Positions 1-8,589 are shown, counted from the stretch's first letter. The stretch: DNA of 31,749 nucleotides from an uncultured Lachnospiraceae bacterium (GCA_947302185.1 CAMYVI010000004.1:1-31749), one strand, 5' to 3'. The notes: generated by a model from the sequence alone, not told the origin. Translations and numbers: made by a program.

Positions 1-2055
1 GTGACCGCTGATGCGGCACAAAATGTATATGCTGCCGGGGATCTGGTCGTCAAGGAGATCCTTGTGAGAAGAGGGCAGGAAGTAATGGTCGGAGATGTTC
101 TTCTCACGTATGACACCGAAAAAACCCAGCTGAATGTGGAAAAAGAAGAGCTTTCCAGGCAGCAGATACAGCTGCAGCTGGATGTCGCCGCACGAAATCT
201 CGCGACTCTCGGAAAACTGAAACCGGCCTCCGAAGACGGAGATTCATATATCGATGACGGTGAGTGGGAAATAGTCGAAATCGACGATGAAGAAGGCACA
301 GGAGAAGAGGAATTTCCGTATAAAGATGCAATCTGTTACGAAATTCTGAATTCAGACTCACTTGCCTATAACAGGGAAGATATAACACTCATCACTGCAG
401 ATGATCTTGACCCTGCGGAAACAGACGGAATGACAGAAGAAGAGATTACGGAATATATCGCCGAAATCAACAGTGGATCCGAATTGCAGCTCGGCGCGGA
501 GGGAAATCCTTATAGATTCCTGTGCACGAACGGTGCTGTCATTGAAGCTTCCTTCATACACCATATGAAAAAGCTGGCTGAGGAGAGAAAGGGATCTTTC
601 TATATACAGCTTGAAGTCCGCGACGGAAACAGGGCGGACGGAAAATTGATACAGGCCTGGGAGATGGATGCAGCCGGTTTCATTGACGTCGCAAGAGACT
701 GGAATGCCAAAGTAGTAGTGGAGGACTATATTGCAACGCCAAGTCCCGCTCCTACTAAGGTTCCGTCAGGGACCGTTACAGTAACCCCGGGTCCGACAGG
801 CAGCGGCCTGCCCTCTCAGCAGCCTACAGAAACCGTGACTCCGACCGGCGAACCGACGGAAACCGAGGTTCCGGAAGAATCTCTGATTCCGGATGAATCG
901 GATGAGGAGATTACCGCAGTTCCTACGGGCGAAGCAGGGCCCGGAGAGACCGGTATACCGGACGCTACGATAACGGTTACCGACATACCGGATGAATACT
1001 CTTCCGGCGATACCGGCGGCGATGAAAAGAGTCCGAATGTGACGCAGCCCTCGGCGTCTCAGAATAATCCTGAGGAAATGTTTTCTCCGCACATTGTGTC
1101 TGAAGCGGGAAGACCCGGAGGATACACCGTTTACGATAAGGCAGCCGGGGATCGGGATATTTCGTTCACAACCGTCAACTTAACGACAAAATATCTTATG
1201 ACGGCGATGGCAGTTTCCGGTTCCGGCGATTCTGACAAAAACGCTAAAACAGACAGCAGTCTGATCGCGGCTGCGCTCGGTCTGATACCTTCCGATGCAC
1301 AGATGACGGCAGAAGAAATTAAAGAGGCAAAAAAGCAGGAAGAGCAGACTGTAAAAGCCCTGAAACTCGATTTGAGGGAAGCTGATTTGAAACTCATCAT
1401 TGCAACGAAGGCACTGGAGGAAGGTTCGGTCAAGGCGAAGATGAACGGCGTCGTAAAAACACTGACAGATCCGGATGCAGCCGGGGCTCAGGGAGTGCCT
1501 GTCATTCAGGTTACTGCGGCAGAGGGGCTGTTCGTTAGGAGCGCGTTACCGGAAAATCTCTATGATAAGGTGCAGACGGGAGAACTCGTTTCAATTATGT
1601 CATGGACGACCGGTCAGTCGTTCTCCGGCCGGATACGCGACATTTCCAATTATCCCGACACATCCGGGATGTTCGGTTACGGTAACGGCACCACTTACTA
1701 TCCCGTGACAATATATATATCCGAGCGCAGTGAAGTATTAAGCGATGGAGAGTGGGTTCAGGTTACGTTGAACGGAAACTTCGGAGAAGAGATGACGAAT
1801 GAGCAGGCATCAGACGGAATCTATCTGAACAAAGCCTTCATTCGTGAAGACGGAAACGGGAAGTATGTGCTGAAACGCGGTGAAGACGGAAAACTGACAA
1901 AAGAGACCGTTATTACCGGAGAACTGTCTTATGATGAATATGAAATTCTTTCCGGCGTTGAGGAAGACGACTGGATTGCATTTCCTTACGGCAGGAACCT
2001 GTCGGAGGGACTGGAAACAAGAGAAGGGACAGTTGAAGAACTGTATGCGTCCTGA
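1..2055 (+). CDS. HlyD/MacA-type export adaptor (5' truncated by window edge)
   Basis: Membrane-fusion or adaptor subunit of an ABC-type export system, expected to be anchored in the membrane and to work with the permease directly downstream. Visible residues 8-45 already form the first half of a lipoyl-like domain (GDLVVKEILVRRGQEV, VGDVLLTYDTEK), so the true start and the membrane anchor lie upstream and the GTG at base 1 is not the start. A helix follows (about 46-72). The second helix (about 437-474) and second lipoyl half (from G475, GSVKAKMNGVVKTL) come only after an insertion of roughly 360 residues. The insertion holds an acidic folded-looking part (about 80-240) and a Thr/Pro/Ser/Glu-rich low-complexity linker (about 245-355). 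A beta-barrel-like region and C-terminal domain end the protein. The family is clear; the transported substrate is unknown. Confidence 0.8.
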   Translation: MTADAAQNVYAAGDLVVKEILVRRGQEVMVGDVLLTYDTEKTQLNVEKEELSRQQIQLQLDVAARNLATLGKLKPASEDGDSYIDDGEWEIVEIDDEEGTGEEEFPYKDAICYEILNSDSLAYNREDITLITADDLDPAETDGMTEEEITEYIAEINSGSELQLGAEGNPYRFLCTNGAVIEASFIHHMKKLAEERKGSFYIQLEVRDGNRADGKLIQAWEMDAAGFIDVARDWNAKVVVEDYIATPSPAPTKVPSGTVTVTPGPTGSGLPSQQPTETVTPTGEPTETEVPEESLIPDESDEEITAVPTGEAGPGETGIPDATITVTDIPDEYSSGDTGGDEKSPNVTQPSASQNNPEEMFSPHIVSEAGRPGGYTVYDKAAGDRDISFTTVNLTTKYLMTAMAVSGSGDSDKNAKTDSSLIAAALGLIPSDAQMTAEEIKEAKKQEEQTVKALKLDLREADLKLIIATKALEEGSVKAKMNGVVKTLTDPDAAGAQGVPVIQVTAAEGLFVRSALPENLYDKVQTGELVSIMSWTTGQSFSGRIRDISNYPDTSGMFGYGNGTTYYPVTIYISERSEVLSDGEWVQVTLNGNFGEEMTNEQASDGIYLNKAFIREDGNGKYVLKRGEDGKLTKETVITGELSYDEYEILSGVEEDDWIAFPYGRNLSEGLETREGTVEELYAS

Positions 2056-2067
2056 TCGGAGGTGCAG

Positions 2068-3315
2068 ATGATAGAAAACATACGGCTTGCATTTCAGGGA
2101 ATCTTCTCGCATAAGCTGAGATCATTCCTGACCATGCTCGGCGTAATTATTGGCATTGCGTCAATTATAGCGATCGTGTCCACGATTCAGGGAACTAACG
2201 AACAGATCATGCGGAATCTGATAGGCGCCGGCAACAATGCGGTTACCATATCCCTCAGGCAGGGTGACGGTGAGTATTACATGGATTCCGGCGTGCCTGC
2301 CGGCGTTACTCCGGTTTCGGATGAACAGAAGGATTCTATCAGAGCTCTTCCCAAAGCGGCAGATGCTACTTTTTATGTGACGCGATCCTATGTGGACGGG
2401 GTATCAAGTGCCAATGCATCGCTTAGCAGCGCCAGGGCACTGGGAATTGATTCGCATTATCTTTCTACGTGCGGCTATGAAGTCTATTGCGGGAGACCGT
2501 TTACAGATAAGGATTACAGGCTCTTCCATAAAGTGTTGCTTCTGGATGAGACAGCGGCCGGACTGCTTTTTCCGGATGAGAATGCCGTCGGGAAAATTGT
2601 CGAAGTCAGATCCGAGCCTTTTACTGTAGTGGGGCTTATCCGAAAAGCAGATAAGTTCCAGCCTGTTATAGAGTCCTTTGAAGATTATATGACTTATACA
2701 CAGGAGGAGTACGGACTGGTGATCATGCCTGATGCCAGCTGGCCTATTGTATTCCGATATGATGAACCCGAGAACTGCTCTGTGCGTGCAGTCCGCACGG
2801 AGGATATGAGCTCGGTGGGACGCGATGCGGAGAGTATTATGAATAAGTCTGTGAGCGGCGGCAGTGAGATAGCGTATCATGCGGAGGATCTTCTGGAGAA
2901 AGCCAGAAATAAGCAGGAACTCAGTGCAAGCACGAACAATCTGCTCATCTGGGTAGCAAGCATTGCGCTTCTGGTCGGCGGCATCGGAGTCATGAATATT
3001 ATGCTTGTCTCTGTTACGGAGAGGACCTCGGAGATAGGACTCAAAAAAGCGATCGGGGCAAGAAAGAGGACGATTCTTCTTCAGTTCCTTACGGAGTCAG
3101 CGGTGCTGACCAGTATGGGAGGTGTGATCGGGGTCGCAGTGGGAATAATACTCTCTCAGATAATATCAAGAGTCACGGAAACACCGGTCTCCATTTCAGT
3201 GCCGGCTATAATATTGAGCGTGGCTTTTTCGATGCTGATCGGGATAATATTCGGGATTCTGCCGTCCGTAAAGGCAGCGAATCTGAATCCGATAGATGCT
3301 CTGCGGAGTGAATAA
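2068..3315 (+). CDS. ABC transporter permease, MacB/FtsX family
   Basis: Integral membrane permease of a MacB-like exporter, 415 aa. It has one N-terminal membrane segment (about 18-40, after HKLRSFLTMLGVIIG), a large extracytoplasmic MacB core domain (about 45-285), and a C-terminal FtsX domain with three membrane segments (about 292-312, 341-365, 376-398). The FtsX domain carries the conserved stretches LLVGGIGVMNIML and SEIGLKKAIGARK. I chose ATG 2068, which has GGAGG 5 nt upstream; a GTG at 2062 overlaps that Shine-Dalgarno. The gene lies 12 bp after the adaptor stop, so the two are co-transcribed. No ATPase follows, so the ATP-binding partner must be upstream of the window or encoded elsewhere. 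Substrate unknown. Confidence 0.9.
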   Translation: MIENIRLAFQGIFSHKLRSFLTMLGVIIGIASIIAIVSTIQGTNEQIMRNLIGAGNNAVTISLRQGDGEYYMDSGVPAGVTPVSDEQKDSIRALPKAADATFYVTRSYVDGVSSANASLSSARALGIDSHYLSTCGYEVYCGRPFTDKDYRLFHKVLLLDETAAGLLFPDENAVGKIVEVRSEPFTVVGLIRKADKFQPVIESFEDYMTYTQEEYGLVIMPDASWPIVFRYDEPENCSVRAVRTEDMSSVGRDAESIMNKSVSGGSEIAYHAEDLLEKARNKQELSASTNNLLIWVASIALLVGGIGVMNIMLVSVTERTSEIGLKKAIGARKRTILLQFLTESAVLTSMGGVIGVAVGIILSQIISRVTETPVSISVPAIILSVAFSMLIGIIFGILPSVKAANLNPIDALRSE

Positions 3316-3348
3316 AAAATGCTGCGCCGGATCAAAATCGGCGCAGCA
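3314..3348. terminator. Hairpin terminator between convergent genes
   Basis: The 10-bp perfect stem TGCTGCGCCG (3320-3329) and CGGCGCAGCA (3339-3348) has a 9-nt loop. A run of six A lies just 5' (3314-3319), so read on the minus strand it is a stem followed by a U tract, a good intrinsic terminator for the HPr-like gene. On the plus strand there is no T tract, so termination of the permease transcript would be weaker. Confidence 0.7.
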
Positions 3349-3414
3349 GTGTCCGGTCAGAGAGATTAAAAGCAGTCAGAGAGAAAATCGATGCGTTCCC
3401 GGGCAGGACTTGCA

Positions 3415-3648
3415 TCAGATCTTATACTGTTCAAGAGATTTCAGGATAACATCAAGCTTATCGCCTTCAGCGTGAATATTGAGGTCGATCGGCTTTGAGA
3501 GATCAAGACTGAAGATGCCCATGATTGACTTGGCGTCAATAACATAACGTCCGGAAACAAGATCAAAGTCCGAATCAAAACGGTTAATATCGTTTACGAA
3601 CTTCTTGACTCGGTCGATGGAGTTCAAAGCTACTTTAATTGTTTTCAT
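3415..3648 (-). CDS. HPr-like protein lacking the phosphoryl-accepting histidine
   Basis: A 77-aa protein with the size and C-terminal pattern of HPr phosphocarriers: VIDAKSIMGIFSLDLSKPI matches the region around Ser46 of HPr (KSIMG), and the final helix is present. The N-terminal GxHARPA loop that carries catalytic His15 is absent; the equivalent stretch is ALNSIDRVKKFVND. It is therefore unlikely to carry phosphate for PTS sugar uptake in the usual way. The serine of KSIMG could still be an HPr kinase target or allosteric site (inference). The start is supported by AGGAGG 10 nt upstream and a consensus-like promoter. It is monocistronic and divergent from mtaB. Similar His-less HPr-like proteins are, to my knowledge, common in Lachnospiraceae. 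Confidence 0.8.
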   Translation of the reverse strand: MKTIKVALNSIDRVKKFVNDINRFDSDFDLVSGRYVIDAKSIMGIFSLDLSKPIDLNIHAEGDKLDVILKSLEQYKI

Positions 3649-3696
3649 AGATACGGAATCCTCCTGTATTGTCAGTAAAAATCTGTTGCTGACTCC

Positions 3697-3725
3697 ATAA
3701 TATGAGGAATCATCAGACAAGTCAA
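3697..3725 (-). promoter_or_regulatory. Sigma-A promoter of the HPr-like gene
   Basis: Minus-strand TTGACT (3725-3720), a 17-bp spacer, then TATTAT (3702-3697). It lies about 50 bp upstream of the ATG at 3648, with AGGAGG between. Spacing is ideal and both hexamers match 5 of 6. Confidence 0.8.
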
Positions 3726-3776
3726 GTGAAAAGAACCCGGCAAACATTACGTTTTTTTTAAGTTTTGGAGTGTGAA

Positions 3777-5153
3777 ATGGGAAGGAAAGCAGCGTTCCAC
3801 AATCTGGGATGTAAGGTAAATTCATATGAGACAGACGCCATGAGGCAGAGCCTTCTGGAAGCAGGTTATGAGGAGGTTCCTTTCGCACCGGGAGCAGATG
3901 TGTATGTGATCAACACCTGTACTGTGACAAATGTCGCAGATAGAAAGTCAAGGCAGATGCTGCACCGGGCCAAGGATATGAATCCTGATGCGGTCGTTGT
4001 AGCTGCCGGGTGTTATGTACATGATTCCGGAGAACGTCTTGAAAAAGATCCTGCTGTCGATGTTATTGTCGGGAACCATGAAAAAGGAAAGCTTCCGGAG
4101 ATCCTTGAGAATTATTTCGGAAATCTGGAGCAATCCAAAGAAATAGCTGTCACCGACATCGGAAAAGTCAGGGAGTATGACGAGCTGAGATTTGTGCCGG
4201 TCGGAGAGCATACGCGGGCATTTGTCAAAATTCAGGACGGGTGCAACCAGTTCTGTTCTTATTGTATGATCCCTTATGTGCGGGGGCGCGTGAGGAGCCG
4301 ACGGCCGGATGATGTTATAGCTGAAGTGAAAGAGCTGGCAGGGAGAGGCTACAGGGAGATCGTTTTTACCGGCATACATATCAGCTCGTACGGACTGGAT
4401 TTTGATCATCCGGGGATGAACTGTCAGACTCCCGATGCAAAGCGTGCCGAGACAAATGTGCATATGACGGATCTGATTGAAAAGGCAGCCGGGGTGCCCG
4501 GTATCGACCGGATCAGGCTCGGGTCTTTGGAGCCCGGAATCATCACGGAAGAGTTCGTTACGAAGATATCGTCCATCCCGGAGCTCTGTCCGTCATTCCA
4601 TCTTTCTTTGCAGAGCGGCTGCAATGCGACTCTTGAGCGTATGAAGAGAAAGTATACGACTGAGGATTTTGCGGAAAAAGTCTGCCTGCTGCGAAAGTAT
4701 TTTGACAGACCTGCGATTACTACGGACATCATAGCGGGCTTTCCGGGAGAAACGGAGGAGGAATTTGCAGAAACCGTGGAGTTTGTGAGCAGGATTCACT
4801 TCTCGAGGACTCATGTATTCAAATATTCTGTGCGACGGGGAACAGTGGCTGCCGGGATGCCGGATCAGATTCCGGAGAAAAAGAAGCAGGAAAGATCAGG
4901 CGTGCTGCTCGACATTGACCGAAAGGAGCGCGAGACTTACGCAAATGAGTTCGTCGGCAGAGCTGTCTCGGTGCTTTTGGAGGAGAGGGTCCTCTATAAC
5001 GGCGAGAAGTTCATGAGGGGATACACGAGAGAGTATGTTCCGGTCCTTGTCGGAATGGATGGGGATCCGGCAAATCAGATTATTACAGTGATCCCGCATA
5101 CCGGCACGCCTGCAGGTGAGCTTCTGGCGGCGTCCGACGACATTTGCAAATGA
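3777..5153 (+). CDS. mtaB: tRNA t6A37 methylthiotransferase MtaB
   Basis: Radical-SAM methylthiotransferase that converts t6A37 to ms2t6A37 in tRNAs reading ANN codons; cytosolic and needing two [4Fe-4S] clusters. At 458 aa it has the family length. The N-terminal UPF0004 domain carries the auxiliary-cluster cysteines C12 (GCKVNSYE), C48 (NTCTVTN) and C79 (AGCYV). The radical-SAM cluster is CNQFCSYC (C156, C160, C163). The C-terminal 60-70 residues fit a TRAM domain. The GCKVNSYE N-terminus separates MtaB from MiaB and RimO. I chose ATG 3777, with GGAG 6 nt upstream; the TTG at 3765 would overlap that site. Monocistronic in appearance; the ireB promoter lies just after its stop. Confidence 0.95.
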   Translation: MGRKAAFHNLGCKVNSYETDAMRQSLLEAGYEEVPFAPGADVYVINTCTVTNVADRKSRQMLHRAKDMNPDAVVVAAGCYVHDSGERLEKDPAVDVIVGNHEKGKLPEILENYFGNLEQSKEIAVTDIGKVREYDELRFVPVGEHTRAFVKIQDGCNQFCSYCMIPYVRGRVRSRRPDDVIAEVKELAGRGYREIVFTGIHISSYGLDFDHPGMNCQTPDAKRAETNVHMTDLIEKAAGVPGIDRIRLGSLEPGIITEEFVTKISSIPELCPSFHLSLQSGCNATLERMKRKYTTEDFAEKVCLLRKYFDRPAITTDIIAGFPGETEEEFAETVEFVSRIHFSRTHVFKYSVRRGTVAAGMPDQIPEKKKQERSGVLLDIDRKERETYANEFVGRAVSVLLEERVLYNGEKFMRGYTREYVPVLVGMDGDPANQIITVIPHTGTPAGELLAASDDICK

Positions 5154-5157
5154 TAGC

Positions 5158-5186
5158 TTTACTAAAATGCTTTTTAAGTGTAAAAT
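5158..5186 (+). promoter_or_regulatory. Promoter of the ireB-ruvX operon
   Basis: TTTACT (5158-5163), a 17-bp spacer, then TAAAAT (5181-5186), starting 5 bp after the mtaB stop. The leader to the ireB ATG at 5249 is about 55 nt and contains a small hairpin (GCGGA/TCCGC, 5207-5222). Confidence 0.65.
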
Positions 5187-5248
5187 GTGAATAAGTATGT
5201 AGTTTGCGGAGTTGATTCCGCGGGGTGAGATATAAGAGAGGTTACGTT

Positions 5249-5524
5249 ATGGCAGATTTGGGAAACACACAATACTGGAAAGTGAAATCCGGACCGGAAA
5301 TTCATGTAAAGGATGTGCTGAATGTGGTTTATAACGCAATGGCGGAAAAAGGCTACAATCCGGTCAATCAGATCGTGGGTTACATTATGTCCGGAGATCC
5401 TACATATATTACAAGTTATAAGAATGCAAGAAGCATGATCATGAAGGTCGAGCGCGATGAACTCGTTGAGGAGCTTCTCAGAGCTTACATCAGAAATCGC
5501 TCATGGCAGGACCCGGAGGACTGA
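5249..5524 (+). CDS. ireB: IreB family regulatory phosphoprotein
   Basis: Small cytosolic protein of the former UPF0297 family, 91 aa. In Enterococcus faecalis IreB is a substrate of the Ser/Thr kinase IreK and a negative regulator of cephalosporin resistance; a role here is by homology only. The sequence shows the family core KGYNPVNQIVGYIMSGDPTY followed by ITSYKNARSMI and RDELVEELLRAYI. The N-terminal NTQYWKVK region matches the part that carries the phosphorylated threonine in IreB. ATG 5249 gives the family length and has AGAGAGG 7 nt upstream; an in-frame GTG at 5225 would add eight unconserved residues. The stop overlaps the ruvX start by one base (TGATG), so the two are translationally coupled. 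Confidence 0.92.
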   Translation: MADLGNTQYWKVKSGPEIHVKDVLNVVYNAMAEKGYNPVNQIVGYIMSGDPTYITSYKNARSMIMKVERDELVEELLRAYIRNRSWQDPED

Positions 5525-5979
5525 TGAGAATTCTGGGACTGGACTATGGGTCTAAGACAGTCGGAGTGGCTGTCTCTGATATGTTGGGAATGACCGCGCA
5601 GAGACTTGAAATTATACGGCGCCCGAAAGAAAACCACCTGCGTCGGACATTCCGTAGAATAGAGGAACTGGCTGCTGAGTACGCGGTAGAGTCCGTTGTG
5701 CTCGGCTATCCTCTTAATATGGATGATTCAATTGGGGACAGGGCGGAAAAAACTCTCGCGTTCAAAAAGGAGCTGGAGGAACGTCTGAATGTCCCTGTTT
5801 TTCTTGTGGATGAAAGACTCACGACAGTAGAAGCCGATGAGATCATGAGAGAATGCGGAATACCCCGCTGCGATTTCGGAAAGTACGTGGATATGATCGC
5901 GGCGGAGATAATCCTTCAGGATTATCTTAACGGCCTGTCTGACAGGAACAGTGCGTCCGTGGATGGAGCCGCACAATAA
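5524..5979 (+). CDS. ruvX: Putative pre-16S rRNA nuclease RuvX/YqgF
   Basis: RNase H-like fold nuclease implicated in 16S rRNA 5'-end processing and formerly proposed as a Holliday junction resolvase; 151 aa, the normal length. Conserved motifs are visible: the N-terminal ILGLDYGSKTVGVAVSD strand pair with the first catalytic Asp, the VLGYPLNMD loop, VDERLTTVEA, and the C-terminal KYVDMIAAEIIL with the last catalytic Asp. ATG 5524 is preceded by GGAGG inside the end of ireB and overlaps the ireB stop by one base. The ireB-ruvX-DUF1292 order is the same as Bacillus yrzL-yrrK-yrzB. Confidence 0.93.
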   Translation: MRILGLDYGSKTVGVAVSDMLGMTAQRLEIIRRPKENHLRRTFRRIEELAAEYAVESVVLGYPLNMDDSIGDRAEKTLAFKKELEERLNVPVFLVDERLTTVEADEIMRECGIPRCDFGKYVDMIAAEIILQDYLNGLSDRNSASVDGAAQ

Positions 5980-6084
5980 CGGACTTTGCGGACAGCCGTG
6001 TTATGTCGGTCATACCTGAACCGGACAGGCTGAATGCCGGCTTCTATAAAAGGGATGAAGTTGAAGAGAACCTGTGGATATAAA

Positions 6085-6146
6085 ATTCATAATGGTTCCT
6101 GTGGCAGCGACAGGGGCAGCGCGCTGCAACAGGATACATTATGAAT
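6085..6146 (+). terminator. Long imperfect hairpin upstream of the DUF1292 gene, possible terminator or attenuator
   Basis: Two 25-nt arms (6085-6109 and 6122-6146) pair at 22 positions: ATTCATAATG/CATTATGAAT, a 3-nt bulge region with one pair, CCTGT/ACAGG, one mismatch, and GCAGCG/CGCTGC, with a 12-nt loop. It is followed by AATTGTTTTG, a weak U tract. It could partially terminate ireB-ruvX transcripts or act as a processing or stability element inside the operon. Confidence 0.5.
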
Positions 6147-6201
6147 AATTGTTTTGACTGATGAGGAACGTGAAGGGCTGATAAGCCGAACCGGAGGATA
6201 T

Positions 6202-6468
6202 ATGAGAGTCGAATCAATTATTTTTAAAGATGAAAGTAACAATGATCATGAATTTTACGTCGTGGAGCAGACGCGCCTGAACGGAACCGATTACCTTCTT
6301 GTAGCGGATTCGGCGGAAGGAGATGCGGAAGCTCTGATACTGGAAGATATTTCCGATGAGTCGTCTCAGGAGGCAGAATATGTCCCGGTGGAGGACGATG
6401 CTCTCCTTGAGGCTTTGATGAAGATATTTACGGAACTCCTGGATGACGACGTTGAAATTCAGCTTTGA
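6202..6468 (+). CDS. DUF1292 domain protein (YrzB-like)
   Basis: Small acidic cytosolic protein of 88 aa, function unknown. The sequence has the DUF1292 pattern: a beta-rich N-terminus (SIIFKDESNNDHEFYVVEQT), TDYLLVADS, an acidic middle, and the C-terminal ALMKIFTELLDDD helix. I chose ATG 6202 because GGAGG lies 4 nt upstream and the resulting length is typical. A TTG start at 6154 would add 16 residues (TDEEREGLISRTGGY) without a good ribosome site, but cannot be excluded. It sits between ruvX and rnj in the conserved yrr-type cluster. Confidence 0.85.
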   Translation: MRVESIIFKDESNNDHEFYVVEQTRLNGTDYLLVADSAEGDAEALILEDISDESSQEAEYVPVEDDALLEALMKIFTELLDDDVEIQL

Positions 6469-6486
6469 ACGAAACGGAGGACATAT

Positions 6487-8220
6487 TTGATTAACCAGGA
6501 CAACAGAAGAGGGAACGTGAATATCCGCACTCAGGGGACAAAGCATGAATCTTCACATCTCCGGGAAGAGAAATTGAAAATCATCCCGCTCGGAGGGCTC
6601 GAAAGAATCGGAATGAATATTACGGCTTTCGAGTACGGAGATTGCATAGTGGTCGTAGATTGCGGAATGGCTTTCCCCGAGGACGACATGCTCGGCATTG
6701 ATTTTGTGCTTCCGGATACGACATATCTTGAAGAAAACTACAGCAAAGTCAGGGGATTTGTAATCACACACGGACACGAGGATCACATCGGAGGAATACC
6801 GTATGTGTTCCGTAAGATTAATGTACCCATTTATACGACGAAACTCACGATGGCTCTGATAGAGAACAAGCTTGAAGAGCATAACATGCTTCAGACGATA
6901 CCCCGAAAAATTGTTGAATTCGGGGATACTGTTGATTTCGGGGAAATTCAGGTCGAGTTTATCAAGACCAATCATTCCATTCAGGACGCGGCGGCTCTCG
7001 CCATTTATACGCCCGGAGGAATAGTCATACATACCGGAGACTTCAAGGTAGATTATACCCCTGTCTTCGGAGATGCAATAGATCTGCCCCGGTTCGCGGA
7101 AATAGGCCGGAAGGGCGTTCTTGCTCTGTTGTGTGATTCGACGAATGCCGAACGGCCGGGTCATACTATGTCAGAGAAGACAGTGGGAGCTACATTTGAC
7201 AGAATTTTTTCGGAATATTCGAAGTCCAGATTGATTATCGCGACGTTTGCTTCCAATATTGACCGGGTCCAGCAGATTATAAACTCGGCTTCAAAGTATG
7301 GCAGGAAGGTGTGCCTGGAAGGACGCTCGATGCTGAACGTAATCGGGACGGCGATCAGAATAGGTTATGTTGATGTTCCTGACGGCACTCTTATCACATT
7401 GGATGAGCTCAGAAATTATCCGCCGGAGAAGACAGTTCTTGTGACGACCGGAAGCCAGGGTGAATCCATGGCCGCTTTGTCGCGCATGGCCGCAAATCTT
7501 CACAAGAAAGTCAAGATCATGCCCGGTGATGTAATCGTTTTCTCATCACATCCGATTCCCGGGAATGAAAAGGCGGTATCCAATGTGATCAATGAGCTGG
7601 CTGAGATCGGCGCTACGGTTCTTTTTGAAGATGCACACGTTTCGGGACATGCATGCCAGGAAGACATTAAGCTGATCTATTCGCTCGTACAGCCAAAGTA
7701 TGCGATTCCCGTACATGGGGAAATGAGGCATCTCAGGGCGCAGGCTGCGGTCGCGGAATCTCTCGGTATTCCGAAAGACAACATATTTATTCTGCACTCC
7801 GGCGATGTTCTCGAGATCAGCGAGGAGAAAGCCAAGATCATCGGTAAGGTACAGACCGGGACGATTCTCGTGGACGGCCTCGGCGTAGGCGATGTGGGAA
7901 ATATTGTTATAAGAGACAGACAGAGACTGTCAGAAGATGGTATAATAATAGTTGTGCTCACGCTCGAGCAGTATACGAACCGCTTGTTGGCGGGACCGGA
8001 TCTGGTTTCGAGGGGATTTGTATATGTCAGGGAATCGGAAGATCTACTGGAAGAAGCGATGAGGACAGTGGAAGATGCAGTCTGGAGATGCCTGGATCGA
8101 AGGGTAACAGACTGGTCTAAAATAAAGACTGAAATAAAAGATGATCTCAGCGGATTCGTATGGAGACGGACACAGAGGAGACCGATGATTTTACCGATCA
8201 TAATGGAAGCCTGCCCATGA
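6487..8220 (+). CDS. rnj: Ribonuclease J
   Basis: Metallo-beta-lactamase/beta-CASP RNase with 5'-3' exonuclease and endonuclease activity, central to mRNA turnover and rRNA processing; 577 aa. The zinc motif HGHEDHIGG starts at residue 95. Further landmarks are the HTGDFKVDYTP loop, CDSTNAERPGHTMSE (start of beta-CASP), HVSGHACQED, and PVHGEMRHL. The C-terminus RRPMILPIIMEACP is the usual RNase J end, so the gene is complete. The TTG start at 6487 has CGGAGG at 6 nt spacing and no in-frame ATG exists before residue 50. It is not possible from this window to say whether the genome has a second RNase J. Confidence 0.95.
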   Translation: MINQDNRRGNVNIRTQGTKHESSHLREEKLKIIPLGGLERIGMNITAFEYGDCIVVVDCGMAFPEDDMLGIDFVLPDTTYLEENYSKVRGFVITHGHEDHIGGIPYVFRKINVPIYTTKLTMALIENKLEEHNMLQTIPRKIVEFGDTVDFGEIQVEFIKTNHSIQDAAALAIYTPGGIVIHTGDFKVDYTPVFGDAIDLPRFAEIGRKGVLALLCDSTNAERPGHTMSEKTVGATFDRIFSEYSKSRLIIATFASNIDRVQQIINSASKYGRKVCLEGRSMLNVIGTAIRIGYVDVPDGTLITLDELRNYPPEKTVLVTTGSQGESMAALSRMAANLHKKVKIMPGDVIVFSSHPIPGNEKAVSNVINELAEIGATVLFEDAHVSGHACQEDIKLIYSLVQPKYAIPVHGEMRHLRAQAAVAESLGIPKDNIFILHSGDVLEISEEKAKIIGKVQTGTILVDGLGVGDVGNIVIRDRQRLSEDGIIIVVLTLEQYTNRLLAGPDLVSRGFVYVRESEDLLEEAMRTVEDAVWRCLDRRVTDWSKIKTEIKDDLSGFVWRRTQRRPMILPIIMEACP

Positions 8221-8250
8221 CCGAATGCGTTGAGGTTGGAGGACGGATAG

Positions 8251-8589
8251 ATGGGCAGTATTGAAAAAAGCACTGCGGAACTTATTGAAAGTGTAAAAAG
8301 CGGCTCTGCGTATAAGCGTTTTCGAAAGTGCGAAAAAGCTTTGAAAAAATACCCGGGATTATCGGAAAAGTTAGATAAGCTCCGGGGAGATATATTCCGG
8401 TTATATAATGAGCCGAGCGAAGGTGAGCTGCTTGAAAAAACGGAAGAACTGCAGAAGATGTATCAGGAGATGCATAAAATACCGGAGGTCAATGCATACC
8501 TTGAGGCGGAGACAGAGCTGTGCATGCAGGTAAGAAACGTTTATCGCCAGCTTGTAGGCGCGGTCGGAATCGATCCTCCGAATATGTGA
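8251..8589 (+). CDS. YlbF/YmcA family protein
   Basis: Cytosolic helical protein of 112 aa in the YlbF/YmcA (Com_YlbF) family. In Bacillus subtilis YlbF, YmcA and YaaT form the Y-complex that modulates RNase Y and sporulation/competence development. Here it follows RNase J directly, which is suggestive of an RNA-turnover link but not proof. The sequence is charged and almost fully alpha-helical (AYKRFRKCEKALKKYPG, LLEKTEELQKMYQEMHKIP, AYLEAETELCMQVRNVYRQL). ATG 8251 has GGAGG 9 nt upstream, 30 bp after the rnj stop. Confidence 0.8.
   Translation: MGSIEKSTAELIESVKSGSAYKRFRKCEKALKKYPGLSEKLDKLRGDIFRLYNEPSEGELLEKTEELQKMYQEMHKIPEVNAYLEAETELCMQVRNVYRQLVGAVGIDPPNM

Noticed and set aside
720..1060. 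Thr/Pro-rich stretch as a tandem DNA repeat or CRISPR-like array
   Set aside because: It is low-complexity coding sequence without regular unit length or spacers.
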